In this document: piece after piece, positions 16,191-23,304 of the stretch
Layout: every line of letters starts with the position of its first letter
Position numbering within the stretch: position 1 is the stretch's first letter
Assembly (NCBI GenBank): GCA_040901795.1
Contig: JBBDYH010000053.1
Span: 1-34,593, forward strand
Source of the DNA: JBBDYH01 sp040901795
GTDB taxonomy: Bacteria; Planctomycetota; Planctomycetia; Pirellulales; JALHPA01
Direction: 5' to 3'
Length of the DNA: 34,593 bases
The notes under the pieces: generated by a model
What the model saw: only the letters and a program-made list of their open reading frames with translations
Databases searched by the model: none
Told to the model about the DNA's origin: nothing
Translations under genes and position numbers: made by a program

Positions 16191-17105
16191 ATGGCGACAA
16201 ATACTCTCTCGAATCGTGGCTATCGCACTTTCATGCGGCCGGAGCAGTTGGAAACCCGAGTGATGCTTTCGGCCAGCCCGAGCGACGTGGACACGGATTC
16301 GGCGCCGGCCGCTGAGACGCAGGCCTTCCAGCAAGTCGGCTGGGGCGACGGCCAGTTCAATTTTCAGATTACCGGCACCGAATGCCAGTTTTCGCCGCTC
16401 GGTCTGCCGGCTTATATGGCCGGAACGGTTAGCTATGTGATGGCGAACGGCTCGCTGATGGAGGGCATCGGCACTTATCAAGAGACGTTGACGCCGATCT
16501 TCATGGATCTGATCGGCGGCGACGGAATCCCTGACACTTTTGTCGGCACGAACGGGCTCGCGACCTTCAGCTTTTACGCCGGCAAGGCGCGCGACATCCT
16601 GGTCGGCACGGTGACAACGGTCAATGTCTCGTATATCCAGGGGCTGACTGCCCTCGGGGAGATGATCGTGGCCAGCACTGGAACGATTACCGGTTCCAGT
16701 GGGCTCTTTAAGGAGGTCACCGGCGGATTCACCAGCCAGAGCGTCGTCGGCTTAGCCAATGGATTTGCGATGAGCACCTCGGTGCAGTTCGTGATTCAGG
16801 ATTGCCGGCTCGATGCCCACTTCGCCGTGAAATTGGCCAAGTCCGTTGCCAGCGAGCTTTCCGAATTGCACGGAACGAAGCTGAAAGCCGCGGCCGTTGA
16901 TGCATTCCACGCCGGCCACGATCACGACGGGCACGGCAAGCATGACAAGCCTGGGAAGCATTGGCAATCGCACGACGATGACCGCTCGAATCGGCGCATC
17001 GAGAAGGTGGCCAAGCACGACTCGCATCACGACCATTCATCGCATGCGGGTAAACTTGACCGCTGGTCGTCGGATCTGGCCGCCCACCGCCGTGGCGCCG
17101 CCTAG
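16191..17105 (+). CDS. LEPR-motif secreted protein with His-rich tail
   Basis: A 304-aa protein. PEQLETRVMLSA at residues 17-28 resembles the LEPRxLLS motif that marks the N-terminus of many planctomycete exported proteins. Residues 40-220 form a Gly-rich, beta-looking domain (GQFNFQITGTECQFSPLGLP; YIQGLTALGEMIVASTGTIT) that I cannot place in a family. From about 235 the sequence is full of His, Asp and Lys (HAGHDHDGHGKHDKPGKH, later HDSHHDHSSHAG), which would bind divalent metals. AGGAG at 16,178-16,182 sets the start. Secretion and metal binding are inferred from these features; no enzyme motif is seen. Confidence 0.75.
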   Translation: MATNTLSNRGYRTFMRPEQLETRVMLSASPSDVDTDSAPAAETQAFQQVGWGDGQFNFQITGTECQFSPLGLPAYMAGTVSYVMANGSLMEGIGTYQETLTPIFMDLIGGDGIPDTFVGTNGLATFSFYAGKARDILVGTVTTVNVSYIQGLTALGEMIVASTGTITGSSGLFKEVTGGFTSQSVVGLANGFAMSTSVQFVIQDCRLDAHFAVKLAKSVASELSELHGTKLKAAAVDAFHAGHDHDGHGKHDKPGKHWQSHDDDRSNRRIEKVAKHDSHHDHSSHAGKLDRWSSDLAAHRRGAA

Positions 17106-17302
17106 GCTTACGACGGATAGGGCGTGGCACGAGTCGCCGTGGCTCGTCAGTGGTCTGCGTGGCACGTATCCCCCGCAGCCGCTGCCGTTCGCCGGATCTC
17201 CACGGAACCGTTCACCTCCACTGGGGTTCAATCGGCAGAGCAAGGTCCGCCGTAAGTCCTTCGGCCGACTCGCCAACCGGTTAGAATCCACAGGAGGGGT
17301 GT
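17106..17302. other. Short intergenic region
   Basis: No gene. An AGGAGG Shine-Dalgarno site at 17,292-17,297 belongs to the next gene. Confidence 0.5.
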
Positions 17303-18778
17303 ATGAAGCGCCCGATTGCACTGCTGCCGTTCATCGGACTGATATCTCTGGCCGCGGTTTTCGCCCGAGCAGGCGACTGGCCGGAGTGGCGCGGGCTGAA
17401 TCGCGCCGCCAAGGCGACCGACTTCAAGGCGCCTTCGGTCTGGCCCGAGCAACTTACGCCGAAGTGGAAAGTCACCGTCGGCGAAGGGGACTCGACGCCG
17501 TCTCTCGTCGGCGACAAGCTGTACGTCTTCGCCCGCCAGGATGGCAACGAAGTCATCCGCTGCCTGGACGCCAACAATGGCGAGGAGATCTGGCAGGAAA
17601 AATACGAAACGGCGCGCGCTGAGGCTCCCCAGCATTTCGGCCCCAGAGCAACACCTACCGTCGCAGAGCAGAAAGTGGTGACCTTCGGCGTGCGTGGCAA
17701 GCTCTCGTGCCTTGACGCGGCAACCGGCAAGTTGCTTTGGCGCAAGGACAATTTCAAGTCCTGGCCGCCGTTCGACACCGCGTCATCGCCGATTGTTGTC
17801 GAGGGTCTCTGCATTGCACAGGTCGGGGGGAACGAGGATGGCGCCATCGTCGCCTACGACCTCACCAGCGGCGACGAGAAATGGAAATGGCCAGGCGGCA
17901 GCCCCTCACACGCCTCGCCGGCGCTAATGACCATCGACGACCGCAAATTCGTCGTCGCTCAGGTTGCCGGCAAGTTGGTCGCCCTCGATGCGAGCAATGG
18001 AAAGCTTGCCTGGGAGACAGCCAACGGCACGGCAGGCGGGCCGGGCGGCCGAGGCGGCGGATTTGGCCGCGGGCGCGGGCAACGCGGACCCGGTGGTCCC
18101 GGCGAGCGCCGCGGACCGGGCGGTGACGAGCAACGAGAAGGTCCCGCGAGACAAGGGCGGGAAGGTGCCAGCCAGCAGCCGGGACCGGGTGGAGAAGCTG
18201 CTCAACGCGGCCCAGAAGGCGCGCGCGGGCAACGCGGACCGGGCGGCTCCGGTCGTGGAGGCCGGGGCGGCGGTATGACGCGAGACCGCTTTGCCACGAC
18301 GCCGATCATCGACGGCCAAACGATTGTTTACGCCGGCGCCGGCGGCACCATCAAGGCGGTGAAACTCGAAAAGCAAGGAGACAAGGTCAGTGCCAAGGAG
18401 CTTTGGACGAACACCGACACTGAGAACAACTCGCTGGCGTTCAACACCCCGATTCTCAAAGATGGACTGCTGTTTGGCGTCAACGGACTCGAAAAGTTGT
18501 TTTGCATCGATGCACAAACCGGCAAGTCCGCGTGGGTTGGACCGCGTGACCCCAGCGGGAGCCGTGGGGGGTATGGCTCGATTGTCGATGCCGGCGCTGT
18601 GCTGCTAGCGATTACGCCCAAATCGGAGCTCATCGTGTTCAAGCCGACCGCCACAGAGTATACCGAGTTCGCGCGAATCAAAGTTGCCGACTCACCGACG
18701 TTTGCCCACCTGGTGGTCGCCGGCAACCGCCTGTTTGTGAAGGACTCCGACTCGGTGGCGCTGTTCGCTATCGATTGA
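17303..18778 (+). CDS. PQQ-like beta-propeller protein with Arg/Gly-rich insertion
   Basis: A 491-aa exported protein. Residues 1-23 are a signal peptide (MKRPIALLPFIGLISLAAVF). DWPEWRG directly after it is typical of planctomycete PQQ-binding-like propellers. Blade motifs include LYVFARQDGNEVIRCLDANN, LSCLDAATGKLLWR and LVALDASNGKLAWE. Residues about 242-325 are a low-complexity insertion of Gly, Arg, Pro, Gln and Glu with repeated RGQRGPGG units; it sits between blades. The propeller resumes at FATTPIIDGQTIVYAGAGG. PQQ itself may not be bound; similar BamB-like domains act as scaffolds. The gene is followed by a strong terminator. Confidence 0.85.
   Translation: MKRPIALLPFIGLISLAAVFARAGDWPEWRGLNRAAKATDFKAPSVWPEQLTPKWKVTVGEGDSTPSLVGDKLYVFARQDGNEVIRCLDANNGEEIWQEKYETARAEAPQHFGPRATPTVAEQKVVTFGVRGKLSCLDAATGKLLWRKDNFKSWPPFDTASSPIVVEGLCIAQVGGNEDGAIVAYDLTSGDEKWKWPGGSPSHASPALMTIDDRKFVVAQVAGKLVALDASNGKLAWETANGTAGGPGGRGGGFGRGRGQRGPGGPGERRGPGGDEQREGPARQGREGASQQPGPGGEAAQRGPEGARGQRGPGGSGRGGRGGGMTRDRFATTPIIDGQTIVYAGAGGTIKAVKLEKQGDKVSAKELWTNTDTENNSLAFNTPILKDGLLFGVNGLEKLFCIDAQTGKSAWVGPRDPSGSRGGYGSIVDAGAVLLAITPKSELIVFKPTATEYTEFARIKVADSPTFAHLVVAGNRLFVKDSDSVALFAID
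18028..18280 (+). repeat. GC-rich degenerate repeats coding the Arg/Gly insertion
   Basis: Short G/C-rich motifs recur, for example GCGGGCAACGCGGACC near 18,075 and again near 18,226. They code for the repeated RGQRGPGG-type units. Such tracts expand and contract by slippage. Confidence 0.7.
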
Positions 18779-18790
18779 TACCTCTGGAGT

Positions 18791-18814
18791 GCGGCGACTC
18801 GTCGCCGCTTTTTT
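18791..18814 (+). terminator. Intrinsic terminator of the PQQ-like gene
   Basis: GCGGCGA (18,791-18,797) pairs with TCGCCGC (18,802-18,808) around CTCG, followed by six T. It lies 13 bp after the stop codon. Confidence 0.85.
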
Positions 18815-18878
18815 CTTCAATCGATAACGGAATCGCTAGCTGCGCTCGCCCTGGAGATACAGCGAACGGAAAAAGAAA

Positions 18879-18902
18879 GCGAGGACAAGTCCTCGCACTC
18901 CA
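18879..18902. repeat. Short palindrome, possibly part of a dispersed repeat
   Basis: GCGAGGA-CAAG-TCCTCGC at 18,879-18,896 is a 7-bp stem. CACTCCA just after it is complementary to TGGAGTG at 18,785-18,791, so with the terminator it could form one larger structure. Confidence 0.5.
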
Positions 18903-18984
18903 AAGGGGTTGATTCGCCATCGCGATTTCGTCATTCTGGTCACTGGTACGCCCTCTCCCGGCCCCAGAATTACGGAGAAGACCG

Positions 18985-20283
18985 ATGACCGCTCAAGCCC
19001 CCGCCTCCGACCGCCGCGAATTCCTCAAGACTTCTTCCGCCGCAGTCGCCGGTGCCCTCTCGGCACTGGCCATGCCGCAAGGTGTGCATGCCGCGGGCAG
19101 CGACGTACTTAAGGTGGGGCTTATCGGCTGCGGCGGGCGGGGCAGCGGCGCCGCGGCTCAGGCGCTCAAGGCTGACCCGAACGTCAAGCTGTGGGCGATG
19201 GCCGACGCGTTCGCCGACCGCATCGAGTTCAGCCTCAAGAACCTGGCGAAGTCGGAAGACATTACGGCTAAGATTGACGTGGCGCCGGAGCGCCGCTTCG
19301 CCGGCTTCGACGCGTACAAGCAGGTGATTGACGCCTGCGACGTGGTCCTACTGGCCACGCCGCCGCACTTTCGCCCGCTGCATCTCAAGGCCGCGGTCGA
19401 CGCCGGCAAGCACGTCTTCGCCGAGAAGCCGGTCGCCGTCGACGGCCCCGGAGTGCGCAGCGTGATAGCCACTTGCGAAGAGGCCAAACGCAAAAACTTG
19501 TCGATCGTCTCGGGCCTCTGCCTGCGATACGATCCCGGCTACCAGGAGCTGATCAAGCGGATCCATGAGGGCGCGATTGGCGAGATCGTCGCGCTACAGG
19601 CCAACGACTACCGCGGACCGATCTGGGTGCGGCCGCGCGAGTCGGGTTGGAGCGACATGACCTGGCAGATGCGGAACTGGTATTACTTCACTTGGCTGTG
19701 CGGCGATTTCAACGTCGAGCAGCACGTGCACTTCCTCGATCTCTGCTCGTGGGTGAAGGGAAACGAATATCCGGTGAAGGCGATCGGCACCGGTGGCCGG
19801 CAGCAGCGCACGGAGCCGCACTTCGGCCATATCTATGATCACTTCGCGGTTACCTACGAGTACGCTGACGGGGCCAAGCTGTTTGCCACCTGCCGCCAGC
19901 AGACCGGCTGCGAGCCCGACATCAGCGGCCACGTACTGGGGACGAAGGGGACTGCTCAGATCGTGACGCGCAAAGGCGGGACGTTTCTGAAAAACGAGGA
20001 GGGTCCCTGGCGCTACGGTGGACCGGAAGGCAACATGTTCCAGATCGAGCACGACCAGCTCTTCGCCTCGATCCGCAGCGGGCAGCCGATCAACAACGGC
20101 GACTACATGTCGCGGAGCACGCTGTTGGCGATCATGGGCCGCATGGCGGCGTACACAGGTCAGCTCATCACCTGGGAGATGGCGATGAACTCGCAAGAAG
20201 ACCTTTCGCCGCCGCGCTACGACTGGGATGTTGAGCTACCCGATCCGCCGGTGGCAATTCCGGGGATGACGAAGTTTGTGTGA
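18985..20283 (+). CDS. Gfo/Idh/MocA-family oxidoreductase, Tat-exported
   Basis: A 432-aa NAD(P)-dependent oxidoreductase that probably acts on a sugar or sugar derivative. The N-terminus holds a twin-arginine signal (DRREFLKTSS, Arg 10-11) and a hydrophobic stretch (AAVAGALSALAMP), so the folded enzyme is exported with its cofactor. The Rossmann loop is GLIGCGGRG (residues 45-53), and the family signature EKPVAVDG begins at Glu 147. The C-terminal substrate domain contains WYYFTWLCGDFNVEQHVHFL and later HDQLFASIRSGQPINNGDYM. GGAG at 18,974-18,977 supports the start. Planctomycetes carry many such paralogues; the substrate cannot be told here. Confidence 0.9.
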   Translation: MTAQAPASDRREFLKTSSAAVAGALSALAMPQGVHAAGSDVLKVGLIGCGGRGSGAAAQALKADPNVKLWAMADAFADRIEFSLKNLAKSEDITAKIDVAPERRFAGFDAYKQVIDACDVVLLATPPHFRPLHLKAAVDAGKHVFAEKPVAVDGPGVRSVIATCEEAKRKNLSIVSGLCLRYDPGYQELIKRIHEGAIGEIVALQANDYRGPIWVRPRESGWSDMTWQMRNWYYFTWLCGDFNVEQHVHFLDLCSWVKGNEYPVKAIGTGGRQQRTEPHFGHIYDHFAVTYEYADGAKLFATCRQQTGCEPDISGHVLGTKGTAQIVTRKGGTFLKNEEGPWRYGGPEGNMFQIEHDQLFASIRSGQPINNGDYMSRSTLLAIMGRMAAYTGQLITWEMAMNSQEDLSPPRYDWDVELPDPPVAIPGMTKFV

Positions 20284-20336
20284 CTTGGGTAGGTCATGCA
20301 TGTCGTTCATGACACGCCGAAGCACTTTTTCGCTTC

Positions 20337-21311
20337 TTAGCTATCGGCGAAGAATGCAATTACGTCAGCCCGTTGCAGGGGATCATGCGCGTGTCGTAAT
20401 AGAATGTCTCTTAGCTTCATTGAACCCTTACGTAGCCACTGACCTGCAAGCTCGTCGAATTCTCTGATCCCCTTCACGTCAGGTCTTAGTCGGCGAGCAC
20501 AAGCATCGTGGATAGTCATTCGCGCGGAGTACTCATTCTTGAATCGTCCAGCCTGTAATTCGCGCGCCGCGACATCGTTGGTCGCGTTTGCGCGTAACTT
20601 CGAAATGTCAACGTGCACGGCAGATTGACCATTTGCATCTCGCATCGCCACTAATTCTGCTATTACGTCGTGGACTTTGTCGTTGGCATTCACTTTTCGT
20701 TTTCTCCCATTATGCATAACTTGATTGTGGGGCTGCGGACTGGGCTTTTTTGAGTCCTGAATTGAGCCACGCGTCTCGGCGCTTTTTATGATGCTGCGTG
20801 CGAAAACTTTCATCCGGTCGTGGACTGCTGTTGAAATAATTCGGGCGGTTAATTCCGATGCCGAGACTCCCTCCAATTCCGCGAGTGCCTTTAGCATCCT
20901 TGCATCACGGACCGCAATCCGAAACGTGAGTGGCTCGGTTTCGTCGCTCAATACGACTCTTAGCGAGGTTGGGGTGCCTACATTCGGTTCTGAATTCCCG
21001 TATGTGAAGAAGTGATCGATCGCCGCGTGTGCGGAACGATCGGCATTGTCTTTGAGCTGTCGTGAAAGACCGCTCGAATCACCTCGGATCCATGCAGCCA
21101 GTAGCTCGTAAAGCTGGCTTACATCATTGAGTCCCAGCCGTCGTCGGCATCCGTCTCCGACCGTTTGGTAGGTAATCGAATGCGCAGCGGAAACGGCGCG
21201 AACCGCCTCTCGGTACGACCGATGAAGCGGCATACCGGCTGCGTGGTTGTCCCGAAAATGCCGGAACACTTGCAGTATCTGATGGAGCGTTTCGGGAGTA
21301 ATCATCGCCAT
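20337..21311 (-). CDS. Unknown protein with a ribbon-helix-helix-like segment
   Basis: A protein of 324 aa if it starts at ATG 21,311 (MAMITPETLHQ); the frame stays open to a TTG at 21,368, but that start has no support. Residues about 129-169 (LTFRIAVRDARMLKALAELE, then GVSASELTARIISTAVHDRM) have the strand-helix-helix pattern of CopG-like DNA-binding proteins. The C-terminal half is basic and helical (NDKVHDVIAELVAMRDANG; ARELQAGRFKNEYSARM). No enzyme motif is seen. A 12-bp palindrome lies directly upstream of the start and could be its own operator. The codon use and lower GC of this gene differ from the oxidoreductase next to it, which suggests recent acquisition. Confidence 0.6.
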   Translation of the reverse strand: MAMITPETLHQILQVFRHFRDNHAAGMPLHRSYREAVRAVSAAHSITYQTVGDGCRRRLGLNDVSQLYELLAAWIRGDSSGLSRQLKDNADRSAHAAIDHFFTYGNSEPNVGTPTSLRVVLSDETEPLTFRIAVRDARMLKALAELEGVSASELTARIISTAVHDRMKVFARSIIKSAETRGSIQDSKKPSPQPHNQVMHNGRKRKVNANDKVHDVIAELVAMRDANGQSAVHVDISKLRANATNDVAARELQAGRFKNEYSARMTIHDACARRLRPDVKGIREFDELAGQWLRKGSMKLRDILLRHAHDPLQRADVIAFFADS

Positions 21312-21316
21312 TTCAT

Positions 21317-21338
21317 GGAACGTAAGGAACGTACGTTC
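21317..21338. promoter_or_regulatory. Palindrome with overlapping direct repeat, candidate operator
   Basis: GAACGTACGTTC (21,327-21,338) is a perfect 12-bp palindrome. GGAACGTA also occurs twice in tandem (21,317-21,324 and 21,326-21,333). The block lies 6-27 bp upstream of the ATG at 21,311 of a gene with a ribbon-helix-helix-like segment. These proteins commonly bind tandem short repeats, so autoregulation is a fair inference. Confidence 0.45.
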
Positions 21339-21530
21339 TAATGATACCGGCGTCGCCAAAGAAAACAAGGGGGTACGGCGTTAGCTCCTTTTGCAGACTG
21401 CAGTCGGTCCGATTCAAATCGTCGGCTGGTCTGTCGCACGCGCTCACACACAGCCGCGACGGAAGCAGAGAAGAGGAACCCGTGGTCCGCCGCCAGCCGA
21501 ATCGCTGACCGTTTGGAAAGTCCCGATAGG

Positions 21531-21723
21531 GACGACGATCGTGTAGCCCGGCACGCGAGTGCCGGGAAACATCCGCACGCTGAATGTTTTCGAAGCCCCA
21601 GCGGGGCGGCATTGTTCGAGCACCGCCAAGATCTCGGGATCAGCAATGTCGCCCCGCTGGGGCTGGCCGCGTTGTCGTACCTGTAACCCAGGGACTTGCG
21701 TCCCTGGCTACACGATCGTCGTC
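21531..21723. repeat. 193-bp repeat element with perfect 18-bp terminal inverted repeats
   Basis: GACGACGATCGTGTAGCC (21,531-21,548) is the exact complement of 21,706-21,723. Inside are three hairpins: CCCGGCAC-GCGA-GTGCCGGG (21,547-21,566), a 21-bp arm pair with one mismatch (21,594-21,614 and 21,644-21,664), and CCAGGGA-CTTGCG-TCCCTGG (21,688-21,707). It codes for nothing recognisable. It could be a non-autonomous transposon-like element, or two members of a palindromic repeat family placed head to head. Confidence 0.8.
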
Positions 21724-21747
21724 GCTCCGCGACTTCTGCGGCCGCGG

Positions 21748-21963
21748 CTAAGCCTTCACCGGCCGATGCTCGGCAAAGTAGGCGAGCTGCCTTTGCGCGG
21801 CGTCAAGCAATTCCGAGTCCTCAGCATCCTATAGGCCCTCGGCAGAGAAACCTCTGGCGAGCGTCGCGAGGTTGGCGATCAATTGGCCGAAGCGCATTTC
21901 AGGGCACGCGGCGCTCAATTCGATGAGCAAGTTCAGAAGCTCTTGGCGAGTGGCGTCCGTCAT
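21748..21963 (-). pseudogene. Small helical protein interrupted by an amber codon
   Basis: A 71-codon frame starts at ATG 21,963 (MTDATRQELLNLLIELSAAC, PEMRFGQLIANLATLARG) and hits TAG at codon 45 (21,829-21,831). It continues in the same frame as DAEDSELLDAAQRQLAYFAE to a second TAG at 21,748-21,750. Related planctomycete proteins, as I recall them, have Trp at that point, so TGG to TAG is the likely change. It begins 5 bp after the toxin gene, as the third member of that operon. Function unknown. If the protein is real, only 44 residues are made. Confidence 0.6.
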
Positions 21964-21968
21964 GGCGG

Positions 21969-22235
21969 CTACGGAAAGTGCTTGTAGATGTCCTTGCGAT
22001 TTAAGATTCTCACGAAAATCACGGTGTCATCTTCAAGCGCGATTCCGACACGGTAGTCGCCGATGCGGAGCCGAAAATAATTGCCCCCGCCCTTGAGCTT
22101 CTTCAGGCCTGGAATCTCCGACAACACAGCAGCGTTCTCGACAAGCTCGATCAATTCTCTGACGCGGTCGAGCAGCTCCTGGTCCTTGAGCGCCTTGAGG
22201 TCCTTGGCGAAGCTCTTCTTGAATTCAACCTTCAC
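21969..22235 (-). CDS. ParE/RelE-family toxin
   Basis: An 88-aa toxin-like protein. The order of elements fits the RelE/ParE fold: VKVEFKKSFAKDLKAL at the start, a two-helix region (ELLDRVRELIELVENA), then the strands KLKGGGNYFRLRIGDYRVG and DTVIFVRILNRKDIYKHFP. The arginines in FRLRIGDYRVG are at the place of RNA- or gyrase-contacting residues. Members either cut mRNA on the ribosome or poison gyrase; the sequence does not decide. It starts with GTG at 22,235 and overlaps the antitoxin gene by 11 bp, as usual for such pairs. Confidence 0.85.
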   Translation of the reverse strand: MKVEFKKSFAKDLKALKDQELLDRVRELIELVENAAVLSEIPGLKKLKGGGNYFRLRIGDYRVGIALEDDTVIFVRILNRKDIYKHFP

Positions 22236-22449
22236 GCGCCTTCGCCTCGAGGATCGACAAGACTTGTTTGCGTGAAACAGATGGCCCGCGGAGTCCTTGC
22301 TCGATCGCTCGCACAAGCCCAATGTCCTCGAGGGCCTCCTCGACGATCTCTTGCAACAGATCGCGACGCTCTTCCAAGGCTTCAACCAGAGCCGATTTCA
22401 GCAGTTTCTTCAAGTTGTCCTCGTCAATAGATGCTATTGACATAGCCAC
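22225..22449 (-). CDS. Antitoxin of the ParE/RelE pair
   Basis: A 74-aa acidic, helical protein (EDNLKKLLKSALVEALEERR, DLLQEIVEEALEDIGLVRAI, then GLRGPSVSRKQVLSILEAKA) in the antitoxin place upstream of the toxin, with which it overlaps by 11 bp. I cannot assign it to a named antitoxin family. GGAG is 7 bp before GTG 22,449; ATG 22,443 is a second start candidate. The C-terminus would wrap the toxin. Expression of the pair is probably repressed by the complex, but no operator is obvious. Confidence 0.75.
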   Translation of the reverse strand: MAMSIASIDEDNLKKLLKSALVEALEERRDLLQEIVEEALEDIGLVRAIEQGLRGPSVSRKQVLSILEAKAREG

Positions 22450-22610
22450 TAGAACTCTCCTTAAGTCACTCCGACCCGCTCCAAACTCGAACGATTATAC
22501 CCCATTCTCGTGCGTCATAGCACGTCAATTCCAATCCCGGCGGGACGACGGCCGGCCGCCGTCAACTGGCCTTCACGTCCGCAATCGAACCGATCTTCAC
22601 AGCGTCACCA
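22450..22610. other. Intergenic region before the toxin-antitoxin operon
   Basis: No gene or strong motif seen; it should hold the antitoxin promoter on the minus strand. Confidence 0.4.
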
Positions 22611-23042
22611 TTACGCGCGCTTTCGCTTTTTCGGTCTCGCTTCGCCTTCTACCTTGCTCGCCTTCGGTTCAGCAGGCCGATAGCGCTCTTTGAAGTAGGC
22701 TTGCACGGGTTTGCCGGAGGCTAGCCCCTTCACATCCTCGCGCGATTCAAGTTCGAGCTCGGTGTAGGTCAACTCCGTGCCGTCTTCGGGCCGATTTGAG
22801 ACGGTTTGCCACTGCGTCAGTTTCCGAACACCGGCAAAGACCCAACGTGCGGGCGACTTGCCCCAATGGAACGACCCGCCGTCGTCCCCTTCTTCAGCTC
22901 GGCCGTACCGCTCCGCCTTCTCAAACGCCGCGTCCTCCGAGTTGGCTTCGATGAGCACAAGGTTTTCCCAAACCGGAAATCGTTCTTGCGATTCGTCCTT
23001 CAATTCGACGAACATGATAATGTGTGCAGCGTAAGAACTCAT
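22611..23042 (-). CDS. DUF4288 domain protein
   Basis: A 143-aa protein. Residues 1-110 match DUF4288: SSYAAHIIMFVELKDESQER, then FPVWENLVLIEANSEDAAFE and KAERYGRAEEGDDGGSFHWG. The tail is a charged Lys/Arg-rich segment (PAEPKASKVEGEARPKKRKR). AGGAGGAGG upstream of ATG 23,042 is a strong ribosome-binding site. The family is small, cytoplasmic and without a known role; it may be immunity-like, but that is a guess. It is divergent from tssK. Confidence 0.8.
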   Translation of the reverse strand: MSSYAAHIIMFVELKDESQERFPVWENLVLIEANSEDAAFEKAERYGRAEEGDDGGSFHWGKSPARWVFAGVRKLTQWQTVSNRPEDGTELTYTELELESREDVKGLASGKPVQAYFKERYRPAEPKASKVEGEARPKKRKRA

Positions 23043-23304
23043 CGCCCGGGCCTCCTCCTACGCGGCGGCATTGTCCTTTTGCCTGCGATTATAGCCTCGC
23101 AATGGCCGAACGCTGACGCAATACCGCACAGCCGGGAGATCGGACAACGGTGAGGGAGAACCACGCGGCTGACGGGCCGCCAGCAGCGATTGCTCCTCCC
23201 TCCGCCGGAACCCCAACCCTTTCTACTGGCGAAAGATCGCTGCGCTGGGGTAATATAGGGCTTTGTCATCCGTTACCTCGTTTCTCAGTCAGTCGGTTCT
23301 CGCT
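23043..23304. other. Divergent promoter region between DUF4288 and tssK
   Basis: No gene. The frame of tssK is open back to 23,263, but the internal ATG at 23,305 fits the family start (MRYPPVNWSEGMFLLPHHFQ). Confidence 0.45.
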
